The notes below the pieces were generated by a model. That model saw only the letters and a list, made by a program, of their open reading frames with translations. It was not told the origin of the DNA and made no database searches. This document shows positions 10,531 through 21,589 of a DNA stretch of 64,000 nt, in pieces (the stretch's first letter is position 1; each line of letters begins with the position of its first letter). The translations under genes and the position numbers were made by a program. This DNA is from Liopterus haemorrhoidalis (taxonomy: Eukaryota > Arthropoda > Insecta > Coleoptera > Dytiscidae), in assembly GCA_963971575.1 (NCBI GenBank), contig OZ020623.1, positions 10,480,980 to 10,544,979 on the forward strand. Direction: 5' to 3'.

Positions 10531-11562
10531 TTAATAATAATAATTTTATTTAGTGCTTGTACAAGTTTTCACACGTTTACACCAGTCAAAGATCATACAT
10601 AATTATTAGAAATATAAATTGAAATATTAATTATAAAATTAAAATACAGTTGCCAGAAGGGTACTTAAAAGGAGAAAGGATTTTTAGTATTTGCTCCAAT
10701 CAATGCTGTAGTACTGATCAGTGCTCTACAGACAGTTTTCAAGAAAGACCTCTCTAAGTTTTTTCTTGAAGGTCCTGTTATTAACATTTCTGACAGCAGA
10801 AGGCAAATAATTGAAGAAACATGCAGCCGAGTAAAGACCGTTTTTTGACTTCTCAGGTCTTATTTTAGGGAGACGAATATTGTCTTTAGAGCGGACATTA
10901 TAAGAATGACTTGAGGAAACGGTGACAAACTGGGCTGCGTTTTCTTTAACATACACCAGGCAGATATATACAAATAGGCTGTACACTGCCATTATTCTAC
11001 ATTTTTTAAAAAGTTCCCGGCAGTGGGTTCTGGAGGGGACATTATTCATAATTCTAAGAGCTCTTTTTTGGATTATGAAAATGAGGTTGATCGATGAGCT
11101 TACTCCCCAATGGACTATACCGTAAGACAAACGAGACTGGAAAGCGGCAAAATAAAAAATACGTTAAGTCTCGAAAGAGACCGAAGTTTTGAGCCTGACA
11201 AAAGCGAAGATAGATTTCTTCAGTGAAATGGCCAAATTGCTGATGTGGTGCCAACTGAGTTGACCGTCTATATATATTCCTAGGAATTTAATAGGATCAC
11301 CGTACTCAAAGACTTCGTCGGTGTTTAGGGAAAAGATAATTTGCTGGGTCTTGCTGGCATTAAGAGTTAATTTGTTTGTGGTAAACCAGTTTTTTACTTT
11401 CCCTAGGGCAGTTTCTGAAATGTCGAGTAACTTTTTTACTGATGTATGGCTTGTTAATATTGTGGTATCGTCCGCATAAAGGATTATATCTGCGGAGTTA
11501 CCGAAAAAGATATTTGGAAGGTCGTTAATAAAAACGTTATACGTTAGGTAAAACGAATAAAG
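10531..11562 (-). pseudogene. CR1/Jockey-like LINE, 5'-truncated, with YADD motif
   Basis: The minus strand reads through RT motif C (ADIILYADDTTILTS, about 11495-11450), then NKLTLNASKTQQIIF, KFLGIYIDGQLSW and, in 11130-10726, SYGIVHWG, IQKRALRIMNNV and a C-terminal NVRSKDNIRLP...FFNYLPSAVRN block ending at 10726. The YADD catalytic pair is intact, but an in-frame TAA at about 11163 breaks the frame. A 3' UTR ends in an ATT-repeat tail at about 10531-10545, which gives the orientation. The element is cut near 11562, so motifs A and B, the endonuclease and ORF1 are gone. It sits inside the candidate element 9238-12027, so it is the younger insertion if that element is real. Confidence 0.82.
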
Positions 11563-11569
11563 TTATTAT

Positions 11570-12420
11570 TTCTACAGAACAATATGACTGAAAACAATCA
11601 AGTTATCATTGTTTATGCCTACAGCATTTGCAAAATAAATAGTACAGACATGAACCACATGATGGAACATGTTAATACACTCAAAAAGACTCAAGATTTT
11701 CTGGATACAAGGGAAAATGTACTTTAAATTGATTTGTAGTCTTGTTTGGTATCAGTACTCTCTGCATATTCAAGCACTTTTTCCGAAATATTTTCTCTAT
11801 TAGCGGTTGAGTTTAATTCTCCAGATGGGCGAGAACGAGTGTTCTGAAGGCCTAGTAATCTAGGGACTTTATTGGAAAGAAGATCATCTACCGGCCTGTA
11901 TTTCAACAATTAACTAAGTAATTTCTTCAAAATAAAATAAAGTAATCGATCAATAATAAATTAATCTATTAATCAACACAATTTTTGCTGACTTACATCT
12001 GCTAGCTAGTTGCTGACCAGTGTTATTTTTGCTAACTAGTTGAAATGTTTTCTTTTCGTTGTATTTTTCCATCTAGCCTAATTAAAGAAATATTTCTGCA
12101 TATACATTAAGTCCTATATGTGCATTATTAAACACGAACATTCTTTGATAAGACTTTTTAAAAAGCTTTAGTTTTAATAACAATAATTTACAACCCTCAT
12201 AATTCAGCGCGATAATAATAGAATAAACAGGTTTCTTCATGACCTACAAAACGGCAAACAAAACCATTTCAGCCATGTAGGCACAATGTTACGCCCTGTT
12301 TTAGGGCTGTTCACCTCAATAAGATAACGAGTTATTGTGAACAAAACTTTACTAATAAGCTAAAAAGATTTATACCACAAAAGATAAATTTAGGGAAGAA
12401 AAAATTATAGAAAAAATTTG
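11570..12420. other. Intergenic / right flank of candidate element
   Basis: Contains the inverted-repeat end at 12010-12027 and one unassigned 61-codon minus frame (11724-11909). Nothing else recognised. Confidence 0.3.
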
Positions 12421-12426
12421 ATATGG

Positions 12427-12470
12427 AGTGTGAATTTTCACACATTTCAAGGTTTTGTAGGTATTTGATA
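12427..12470 (-). mobile_element. Solo 3' end of the HINE (mini-me/DINE-1-like) family
   Basis: A GTGTGAATTTTCACAC hairpin (12428-12443) is followed by ACATTTC and the sub-terminal repeat AAGGTTTTGTAGGTAT (12449-12464). This is the same order as in the full copies at 16001, 43670 and 58909. No matching 5' end follows within 1.1 kb. The sequence turns into the modular repeats described next. Confidence 0.7.
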
Positions 12471-12539
12471 AATGATGGTTTAATGCGTTTTGAGATTGTT
12501 TTTTTTTATGGCATAATTTACATAATTTGTGAAAATTGT

Positions 12540-13510
12540 GTGTTTAAGAAAATCATAACTCAAAAACGGTTAGAGAAAACAACCTGACGCTAGAATTTTT
12601 GGATTCCTCGTAGTTTATTAAGTCTAGAAAAAATTTGCTTACTCGTTTTGCGTATTTAAATTGTGACAAATTTCAGTATGGCGTGATTTATAGAAATATT
12701 CATCTTCGCATGGATATATCTCAAAAACGAAATGCAATAAAGACCTGCGGTTGAAATTTTTGAAATCTTGAGGTCCTAATTTACTTGTAACCAGATTTTT
12801 AAACAAAAAAATTTTTTGAAGTTTTTTCATTTTTTTTAAATTTTTTTGAAAATTTTGAAAATTGCTAACTAAAAAATGGTTAGGGATATAAATATGCGGT
12901 TGAAATTTTAAAATTCTACTACACTGTTTAGTCTAAGAAAAAATTTGGGCTTAAATAAACATATTATTAAGTTTTGTAGGAGCAGTAATCCAAAATCCTT
13001 GAAAATGGCCAAAAATCGAAAAAATCGTAAGGGGTACCCCTTAAGAAAATCGTGATTTTGAAGCAAAAAATTTTTGTCTCCAATTTTATTGAAAATTGGT
13101 ACAACTATGCATTTTTTGTCAGAGATCAAGAAAATTTGGTCCATTTTGAAGTTTGGGCAAAAGTTTTGGAATTATAGGCAAAAAACTGACCTAAATCAGC
13201 TCTAACTCAAAAAATAGAAAAGCATGAATTTTTTAAATATTTTTTTCATAATCCTCACCCTAAAATTGGCCTAAAACTATATTTTGGTTAAAATCGGAAT
13301 CAAAAAAATTTTGACCAAAATTTTCAAAATTTTGGAAGAATTTTTTTTTTATTTTTGTTCGAAAATTGGTATACTTATATATTTTTAGCCTTAGATCACA
13401 AATATATGGTCAGTTTTGAGTTACGGTCTAAAATTTTGACATCTTCGGCAAAAAAAGTAAAAAAAAGACAGTCCACAAAATGGCTCAGAATCGATGAAAT
13501 GTTAGCCTGC
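12540..13510. repeat. Degenerate modular repeat tract
   Basis: At least three related modules start near 12551, 12720 and 12862. Each has (C/A)TAACTCAAAAAC or similar, then GGTTAG or a variant, a CCTGCGGTTGAAATTTT-type core, and a TTTAGTCTAAGAAAAAATTT-type end. The spacing is about 140-170 bp. From about 12950 to 13500 looser copies of the AAAATTTTGAA and ACTCAAAAAATAG words continue. There is no coding frame of note. It may be an old satellite or the variable interior of a long HINE. Confidence 0.5.
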
Positions 13511-13563
13511 CCCTTTTTTTAATCTTTATAAACTAATACTTATGTCTTATCTATCATCTATAT

Positions 13564-15430
13564 CAGCGGTTCCCAACCTGTGCTCCGCAGAGCCCTTACT
13601 GCTCCGCGTGCACTTCTCAGGGGCTTCGCAGCCGTTCCAGGAAATAAAATAAATAAAAATTGAATAAAATCTAAAGTATTAGAGATAAAAAACAGAATTA
13701 AAATAATAAAACTGGAAATGACATTGTGAAAGAAAATTGGCCAAGTTGTATGTATGTCCAAGTGATTTCTGATCTAGTTCCGCACGAAGTTAAGAAATGA
13801 ATATAACACAGTAACAATTAAAGTTTAACTTTTTACAAAATTGATAAATATATAATTGTCTTGTAAATTTGGAAACCTTCCAGAGCTGGACTACGAAATT
13901 TAAAATTTTTGTTTCATTAGCCAATACTTTGTTTCGACAAATTTTAGCCGGTAATAAGTTTTAATTTTACCGCCCAAGGCTCCCAAGCAACTTAATTCGC
14001 CATTGTATATTCCTTAAAATCTTTAAATATCTCTCTTATCATAATCACTTATCAACAAAAACCGTACAAAGTACTGGTACATCAGCTAGTCTTGTTTAAA
14101 ACACAAATTTTCCTTCAATCATTAAAGATTTAACGTCTTTATTAGAAAAATTTAATATATTATTCACACATTTAAATGTAATCAAAAACATTAATTAACA
14201 AAATTTAAACTACTGTTAGATCCTTATCTACTTTTGTGTTTTCAGGCACGATATTTAAAAGCACGGTTTCAGGAACTGAATGGGAACAAATAACGTAAAT
14301 GGATTTCATACATTTATCATTTTTATTTGAAATTTTGACAGAAATATGGAAAGAAATTTGACAATTTATATTTATAATACAAATAAGGAATAATGTACAA
14401 TAAAATAAATATTAAAAATTCAAAGAAGAGGATGAAAAAAGTAGAATGTGGACAAGGTAGTATGGGATGGGAAAAAAGCATCGATGTATCGAAAACATCG
14501 ATGTTTTTACCATCGATGGTCAGATGGCGATAGAATCGATAAAACATCCATGTCTACTACCGATGTCGATGTTTAAACTTTGATATTCAGAAACTACTGC
14601 TACAGTGCTGGAATCTTAAAATTTTAATTTTTATTAATATTAGTACAAAAAATTTAAGCGCCATCTATTGTGATATAACAATACTAATAGTGTTAGTTCT
14701 TATTCTTTTTAGCAGTTAGCAGAACAAGAAAAAATAAGAAGAAACTTCTAATTTTTGCAAACAATGCAACGACCAACGACGCCAACAAACTTGTTGCTTT
14801 TTGAGTCTTGTTGACACTTTCCCAGTTGTTATTCCTCCAATCCCTGGAATTACCGTATTGGGAAATATAATTATAATTTATTAAGTAATAAAACTATTAT
14901 TAGGTTTATTATATTGTAATGTTAGTGTAAAATTAATATTAGGATTGCTATGTTACTGTTATAAAAAGTGTAATATGTATTTCAACTTAAAAAAGTAAAA
15001 AAATAAAACGTTAATCGTAGAAATAAAAAATAATAAAGCATTGAAAAAATAATAATAAAGAAAAGAAAATCACATTTTGAGTTTTAAATAAAATAAAACA
15101 TGCAGGGACGTTTCGCGTTTAATAAGTTAACGTATCTTCAGCCCATGACATACAGCAATCACATATCCATGAAAAGATAAAAGTTTGGCAACATGGGACA
15201 GTTTTTTCACATATTCACGGTCGAGTTTAATACCAGGCACTTCATGTCTCTGAGATTTGGGCTGGTATACGAAGTACTAGATTTTGTTGATGTTGTACAC
15301 ACCACCCTGTTCCATAGCGTAAGAGCATCACCAAATATTTCTTATTAACAAAAATCTATTCAGCAAATAGGACACGTTAGTTAATATTTTATATAATGGT
15401 GCCGCCTCCTTAAAAGGTTGAAAAACACTG
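13564..15430. mobile_element. Non-autonomous hAT element with 8-bp target duplication
   Basis: The left end CAGCGGTTCCCAACCTG (13564) and the inverted right end CAGTGTTTTTCAACCTT (15430) share the hAT pattern CAG.G.TT..CAACCT. Flanks 13556-13563 (ATCTATAT) and 15431-15438 (CTCTATAT) match at 7 of 8 bases, the hAT target size. The left subterminal GCTCCGCAGAGC is also typical. No transposase frame is present. The interior has an ATCGAT-rich palindromic patch at 14478-14575 and an open 50-codon plus frame near 15190-15347 that I cannot assign. Confidence 0.75.
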
Positions 15431-15439
15431 CTCTATATT

Positions 15440-15998
15440 AATACATATTCAAGTACTGTTTTAACAAACAACTACACTTGTAACAATTTGTAAAAACTAT
15501 TATTTACCAAATCTTGTCTAAAAGTATCTCCGCCTACTAATTTTTCTTTCATTATTATTCGTAAAGCTCCCATTATTCATTCGTAATCAATTCAAGATCT
15601 TACGCATTGCAGACGATAGTGTGTAGTTAGTACATTGTATGAATGCACCAAATCACACGCTATCTGGGGTTCGAGCGCACCATACCAACTCATTAGGCCA
15701 CCAACATCGATTTCAGATACCACAACATGAAAACCTCAACAATACTACAGTAATGACAACTTCATTATAATTGATACGTTTGCTTTGGGGAAATCAATTC
15801 AGAAATTCATGAGGATTACCACGAAAATTACACGCTAATAGCCATCTATGCAATTTATTTATAACCTTTTCACAATGGTCAAGTGAATTTCATTCAACGA
15901 GTAATTACATATTGATGCAGATGCTGCTAATTTATATTTTCATATATACAATTTGTGGCATTTACATTTTCAACGCAAAAAGAAGTTTAATAAAAAAA
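15440..15998. other. Intergenic, nothing recognised
   Basis: AT-rich. A GGGGTTCGAGC word at about 15667 resembles a B box, but no A box accompanies it. Confidence 0.35.
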
Positions 15999-16000
15999 TT

Positions 16001-17017
16001 AATGTGAAGTGTTAATTTTCACACATTTCTGGGTTTTGCAGGTATTTAGTAACTGAATGATGATTATTTGGGATGCCAAAACAAATTTTAAGTCAAAATA
16101 TTTTTTTATGAATTTTAATTCAAATGCCTATTACCATTATTTAAGTTTCTAAATATGTGCAGTATTTTTTTTTTTTATATAGCAAGGTTCATTAAGATTT
16201 TGAAAATTGCGCCTATGGCTTCCATTGGTTGCTTAAATCATTAGCCCCGCCCTCTGATTTCGTCAAACATAGAATTAAATTATAATTTCAACACTTCCCA
16301 CTAGTTATTAAATTAACGCTTTTAAAAATTAAATGCAACATTAACCAAAATATAACTAGAATTTTGACAAAATAATTTAAACAAAAAAAACAGAAAAAAT
16401 AAAATTAACAAGATTCGAACTTTAGTTTGCAAATTTCAAGGCGTACGACAAAACCAACTACGCTACTAGAGCTACTGATCTGGTGTGTTACATAGCGAAT
16501 TAAATATTTAACATATTTTAGTTAAAAACACAAAAAATGCGTTATTTTCCGAAAACATAATCTGATCAAAAATTCCTGTTGTACTATTCCGGTTCACACC
16601 AATGTACATTACTTAGAATTTTTTCAGATTTTTAGTTTAAACCATCTGGGTTACAGGGTGTGGGACAATTTTTTTTTGCTCAATTTTGGCAAAAATCGCA
16701 TCAAAATAATTTATTTTGCAAAAATAAAATTTTGATCGTTAATCCACGTACTAAGGGCTTTCATTTGATACCCTACTCAGAATTTAAAAAAAAAATTTTT
16801 TTTGATGGGCACATATTTGTTTATATTTTTAGGGGTATATGTTTTTTAGATGTGTTAGTATTTTTCCTATGTGCGGGTCAAAGAGTTGTATAAGCATGCC
16901 AAATTTCAACTCTCTAGATTTAGCCGTTTGGTTACAATTTTTACCGAACAGACAGACAGACAGACGACAAAATGACGGTATAAGGGTTTTTTGGTCATAT
17001 CTACAAAATCCTAAAAA
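16001..17017 (-). mobile_element. HINE (mini-me/DINE-1-like, Helentron-associated) copy B, full length
   Basis: Read on the minus strand the element starts TTTTTAGGATTTTGTAGATA (sub-terminal repeat 16997-17012). It has a (GTCT)n block (16951-16965), a long conserved core with TTTGACCCGCACATAGG and GGGTATCAAATGAAAGC, a variable slot (about 16400-16495), a second conserved block, the inverted sub-terminal repeat (16031-16045) and a 3' hairpin GTGTGAAAATTAACAC (16009-16024). Sub-terminal inverted repeats, a GTCT proto-microsatellite and a 3' stem-loop are the published hallmarks of mini-me/DINE-1 elements, which are non-autonomous relatives of Helentrons. No Rep/helicase is encoded. The small plus-strand frames here recur in other copies because the repeat is conserved, not because they are genes. 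Confidence 0.8.
16404..16492 (-). other. tRNA-like (A/B box) module inside HINE copy B
   Basis: On the minus strand TAGCGTAGTTGG is followed by GTTTTGTCGTACGCCTTG and then AGTTCGAATCTTG, which fit pol III A and B boxes at tRNA-like spacing. There is no convincing acceptor stem. It lies in the same slot, and the same orientation relative to the element, as the different tRNA-like modules of copies F and G. Confidence 0.5.
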
Positions 17018-17019
17018 GT

Positions 17020-17519
17020 AAGTTAATAGAACTTCATATTTGGCGCTTATTATTTAAATTTCGATGTTATAAGTTGGTAGTCTGATGACGTCAAAACATG
17101 GAGTCTCTAATTCTCCATTTTCTATTGTTTTGATTATAAATTTAGTTATTTAATGTTTATAAATACTAGTTTAAATACGAGACCACATATCCACAACTAT
17201 TATTTTGTGTAATAAATTTAAATTAAAATTTATTAAGTCTTTAATGTCAAGTTTTTTGAGTTTACAATGTATAAACATGTAACTTAATCTTAAAATCTTT
17301 ATAAAGTAGAACTAGACCAACAAATTCAACCCAATTCTTTAAAATATAATTCTTAACTAGTTGCAGAAAGTAAAATGAATTTAGCCTATCGTGATATGCT
17401 ATGTAAAAGTCATGCAATCGTAAATTTCTGATTGTATGAAAAGAAATATAGTCACGTAAAGTTGAGAATTAAAAGTAATTTTAAAGATGACATGTTATCA
17501 GGGTCAGTCTAAGAAATTT
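17020..17519. other. Intergenic, nothing recognised
   Basis: Very AT-rich, without an open frame of note. Confidence 0.4.
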
Positions 17520-17715
17520 CGGACCCGTCGGAATATTCTTGGTTCAATCCTTTGAAATACCTCTTGTTCGAGACTTTATCAACCCATTTCTTTTTTAACA
17601 TGCCTCGATAACACCGGGTCTCGAAGGCATCCCGTCTTCTTTTTTCTGTAGTTGCTATTGTCTACGTTTCATAGAGTGCTATGCTCCATCCATATGTTTT
17701 TAGAAGTTTCTTCTT
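17520..17715 (-). pseudogene. LINE ORF2 C-terminal fragment
   Basis: Minus-strand translation reads YGWSIALYET, stop, TIATTEKRRRDAFETRCYRGML, then KKWVDKVSNK. This is the block that follows the RT domain in many insect LINEs (usually YGxExWTL...FExWCxRRML.I.W.DxVxN). The stop occupies the usual Trp position. Only about 60 codons remain. It lies directly beyond the 3' end of the mariner at 17721. Confidence 0.65.
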
Positions 17716-17720
17716 CAGTG

Positions 17721-18773
17721 TTATTGCGATATTATTCGAAGTGAATAGATTTCGTTTACTTGCATACAAAATGTTAAGCTATCATAAAAATGATACAGAA
17801 CATTCAGCAATTGCTCTTGAGGTATATTGTTGGATGCTTGAACAATTTTGTTTTGTAGTTCAGCAACATCCCTAAGTTCTCCATAATATACTTTGGCCTT
17901 TAAATATCCCCAATAAAAAAAATCATTGGGTGCCAAATCCGGAGATCTCGCTGGCCAATTCATCGACCCTCCTCTTCCAATCCAGCTATTTGGGAAAGTT
18001 CTATGTAAATATTCTTTAACTATTCTAGAATAATGAACTTGTGCGCCATCATGTTGAAACCATACTTGTCCATTAATATTCAGGTTTCGCAACGCAGGTA
18101 ATATTTGGTTTTGCAAAAGGGCTAGATATTTTGCGTCATTAAGGTGCGTCAATAAAAAAAGCCCTATAATATTGGATCCTATTATCCCTGCCAAAACATT
18201 TAATTTTTGCGGCCTTTGAGTTCGGGAGGAATGAAACGAATGTAAATTCTCGACTCCAGTACCTAAAATTTTTTCTGTGCACTTCACCATTTAGAGTAAA
18301 CGTTGCTTCGTCAGTAAATAAAATTCTTTGAAGCATTGTTAGGTCGGAATTAATTTTTTCAAACATTTCAAAACAAAAATACGTACTGCTGCGTCCCTTT
18401 CTAACAATTCTTGATAATTCTGAAATTTGTGTGATCGAAACTTTCCTTTTTTTAAGAAGTTAAAAACAGATCCAATACTGACACCAACGGTTTGTGTAAT
18501 TGATCTTAAAGTATTTTGATTGTTTTCTTCCATTTGTAATAATATTTCCAACTGTTTCTCTTCTGTAAACACGTGGGATGTTGTTCTTTTTTTATTATGT
18601 TTTGACTTAAGACATCCTTCGCGATGAAATTTATTAACTAGTCTTGAAATTGTAGAGGGATTTGGTATTGGCCGATCTGGATAAGTTGCACTAAATACAG
18701 CAGAAACTTCCCTTAAACTCATTTAGGAGTTATACCAAGTTAGCATCATTATTTTTTCTTCATCTGTATACAT
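17721..18773 (-). pseudogene. DD41D (rosa-type) mariner transposase, full length but broken
   Basis: The likely start is the ATG at 18773 (MYTDEEKIMMLTWYNS), interrupted by an in-frame TAA at 18723-18725. Next come the HTH region (18722-18339: SLREVSAVFSATYPDRP, STISRLVNKFH), the first catalytic block LFTDEATFTLNGEVHRKNFRYW (18366-18290), then KLNVLAGIIG, VWFQHDGAQVHYS with the second Asp, and RSPDLAPNDFFYWGYLK with the third. I count 41 residues between the second and third Asp, the signature of the rosa (DD41D) group. All three catalytic aspartates are still visible. Two frameshifts (near 18345 and 18290) and one stop inactivate it. I could not identify the terminal repeats. Confidence 0.88.
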
Positions 18774-18925
18774 GTTGATTAATTTTTAAATCAGCAATGA
18801 GCAAAAGTATACACACTAATTATCTATGTTGCAAATGAAAATGAACACGATTTATATTGCAGTCAAAAACTGTATCCATGGTAATGACATAGTACATATT
18901 GCATTAAAAAATAAATTCACTGTAT

Positions 18926-18928
18926 ATA

Positions 18929-18990
<62 letters not shown>
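18926..18990. repeat. (TA)n microsatellite
   Basis: About 32 uninterrupted TA units. The overlapping 89-codon plus frame is just this repeat translated as alternating Tyr/Ile. Confidence 0.95.
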
Positions 18991-18994
<4 letters not shown>

Positions 18995-20800
18995 CCACTT
19001 TTAGTAAATCAGACATTCTCAAATATCTTTTACAAAAAAAATTGAAGTACAGTTGGATAATATGGCTTAAATTGGTCCTTGAGTTAAATCTTTGAAATGA
19101 TGAGCTCTTTAAAAAAATCCCTTATAGTGGTATTCGGTATTGTAGTCAAAGATAAGTGCCCTATTATCCTTGACAGGGACGGACTAGAATTCAAAAAGAT
19201 GTTACAATTGAAGAATCAATAACCGAAAAGAATCTTTCGATCGTCTAGAACCATTTCAATGTGTTTTTCTGTTAATCCTCCTGAATTTTATATTTGGTTT
19301 GGTCCGGTCCTGCGGTGCTCCAAATCCTGTGGAGATTTATGCCTTTTGGCTCTTGCGCTATTCTATATATCCGTTACAATGCTTAACAATACAATAGAAT
19401 ACCAGTTGCTTTTGTGGTTTTCAGGCGATATTCCGTTTGACGCTTCGCAGATTTTATACAATGAAAACGGATACGACGATTGACTGTTTATTTTATTGAA
19501 ATAGAATTCTGATTTATTAAAGGGTTTTAAGTTCTTATTAATTTAACTTATCCAAATAGAGACAAGTCTACAGCAAAATCTCTAGATAAATATAGTAGCA
19601 CATAGTCGCTGTTAAAATTCCTAGATAATCAGTCGTTTCAAGCACTTGTGGCTCGTGAATGATTTGAACCAGGCTTTTATGTAGACACCAGTTCGCTGAT
19701 GAAGCTTAATAGGGTAATTAATAAAGTTTTTAGATACATCCAAAATACCAACGATATTCCAATACTACGGCCGTCGTCATATAATGGCGCAGCTCGTACA
19801 ACGTCTTCCGGACGACATAAATATAAAAAAAAGTGGCAGAAATCATGGACACTACATGAACAACTTGGACATACAGTTCAACATTATGCTCCCCAGTGGA
19901 GTAAAGGGAATTCAGATCTTCTCTTATGTTAGTCTGCCTTTTGTCCTTATTATTAAATTTATCTTTCTCAATACTAATTAGATTATCTTTTAGTTAAACT
20001 CAAAAAAATTTACATACACCATTCAAATTTTCTTTTAGGCCTTCCAAAGTTATCATTACAATCTTTTCCATTGTTAATTTCAGTAAAATTCCACAAAGAA
20101 CTGATAATTATTATGTCTTAAGCAGTAATCTAATTCTGCTTTTGATAATCTGATTCTTTGCCTCTTATGACTGTTAGAGAATAGTTATTTTACAAGAGCA
20201 CTTGATGGGATCAAATAATCAAGTAATTAAATTTTCTTTTGTACATTTTTGTAAAACGAATCTAAATATTTAGTTTTGTTAAAGTGATCTTTATTGTAAG
20301 TTGAGATTATAATTTAGATTAAATTTAATTTAAAACACTCAGAGAAAACCAGTATTTTGATACCAAAAAAAAATTGTTAGGCCTACGGATTACCTCCGAT
20401 TTCTATGTATCGGTATCGATATCGTTTCGTAGAATATTATAACTAGAATATTATTTATAAGTTAGAACCAATAAAACAATAAATATATTTTAAACATTAT
20501 TGTAGGTTACAATCAGCTTAAGGGTCGGCAGCGATCTTGATGACGTCAGTTCTGAAATTATACACTCAAAATGTATGTGCTTTTAAATTAAATATATTAT
20601 TTTTCTAATGATTCAGGGACCGAAATGTTCATAAACTGAAACATCGTTCCGGTATGATCATGGCCGACAGAGTTCCACGTGGAACAAGTGTCACAGCGGT
20701 TTATTATACTGACTTTTCGCAAAAATTGCTTTAAAAAAATGCACAAAACTCGACCTCAGTTGCATTAAAAAAGCATTGGATATAATCAAAGAAGAATGAC
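18995..20800. other. Intergenic, no gene recognised
   Basis: Two plus-strand frames (19259-19483 and 19699-19932) have no recognisable domain. A TATCGGTATCGATATCG patch lies at 20407-20423. From about 20518 (TTAAGGGTCGG) onward this may already be the 5' flank of the piggyBac element that follows. Confidence 0.3.
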
Positions 20801-21386
20801 ATATTATATCCGATTATACCTTTTGGGAAGAAGTAGATGAAAATGAAAAGGTGGATATTGTAGTTTTACCTCCACCGGTTGACGAACAGACAGATGAAGA
20901 AGATATAGATGATGATGTTTTACTTCATGACGCACCTGAAGTGAAAGATACTGCAGGTGAAGTGGAAGTTCATTTCAAGCCAAAAAATATTATTTCTGCG
21001 TCAAGTTCTATGCCCAACACTTATAATCTAATAAGAAACGTCAATTATGTAATGAAGAACCTATGTGGAGCCGCCAAAAACCTCATTACACAAAGTTACC
21101 TATCTTTGAAAAAAGATTCGACGAAGTTCTGTTGAATATAAAGAGTAAAATCGGACGTTTATTGCCTGTGAAATTATTTGCAACCATTTGGACTGATGAA
21201 ATAAACTCTTATATTGTAAAAGAGAGTATCCGTTACTCTGCAACAAAAAATGAACCATATACTTATTCTGTAGAAGAGTTCAAGACTTTTTTGGGAATTT
21301 CACTTCGATCTGGCTACCATCAATTACCATCTGAAAAAATTTATTGGTCAAATGATCCTGATTTAGGTTTTTTTTTCTATAATTAA
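20801..21386 (+). pseudogene. piggyBac-family transposase, N-terminal part
   Basis: The first frame (20801-21135) reads TFWEEVDENEKVDIVVLPPP then DEQTDEEDIDDDVLLHD, the acidic N-terminus typical of piggyBac-derived proteins. The reading then shifts by one frame near 21058 into 21063-21386: FEKRFDEVLLN, FATIWTDEINSYIVKES, then SVEEFKTFLGISLRSGYHQL and YWSNDPDLG, the start of the DDE_Tnp_1_7 domain. It ends at 21386, before any of the catalytic aspartates. A GTCATATGAC palindrome (about 21439) and a GGGTTAA end (21581-21587) downstream look like the element's 3' terminus. The 5' TTAACCC partner is not clear. Confidence 0.82.
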
Positions 21387-21589
21387 AATTAAAAAAATCG
21401 TATTATTTAACAATGTCATACAGTAAGTGCCGTTGTCGTCATATGACAACACCATCCCCTGAAGCCCCTATGGATGCGAAAGTTAAAATTTGCCAAAATA
21501 TCAATTACTTAATTTTTTATGTGATATCAATGCAAATAAAAACAAAAATAAAATAAAAAATATATACTTGGGACTTAATGGGTTAAATT

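Larger units (their letters stand above)
9238..12027. mobile_element. Candidate DNA element bounded by inverted repeats (class unknown)
   Basis: AATAACACTGGTCAACAA at 9238-9255 and, inverted, AATAACACTGGTCAGCAA at 12010-12027 differ at one position of 18. Just inside the left end and just before the right end a TTTTGCTGACTTAxATCTG motif recurs in direct orientation. The interval contains a decayed repetitive ORF (9461-9650) and a later LINE insertion (10531-11562). I do not know a superfamily with these ends, and the target duplication is unclear, so the pairing could be two separate copies of one repeat. Confidence 0.35.

Noticed and set aside
15105..15150. Penelope-like terminal motif (GTTTCGCGTTTAATA..ATCTTCAG)
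   Set aside because: Resemblance is limited to a few words, and it lies inside a hAT element with no RT or endonuclease nearby.
16660..17021. Plus frames recurring in several places (also 56514-56729 and 59454-59693)
   Set aside because: Recurrence comes from the conserved HINE core. The frames differ in phase and end, and there is no conserved start, so they are not a gene family.
18826..19095. 89-codon plus frame with a Tyr/Ile repeat
   Set aside because: It is a translated (TA)n microsatellite with AT-rich flanks.
19259..19483. 74-codon plus frame with Cys and hydrophobic residues
   Set aside because: No motif, no homologous second copy in the window, and a length within chance expectation.
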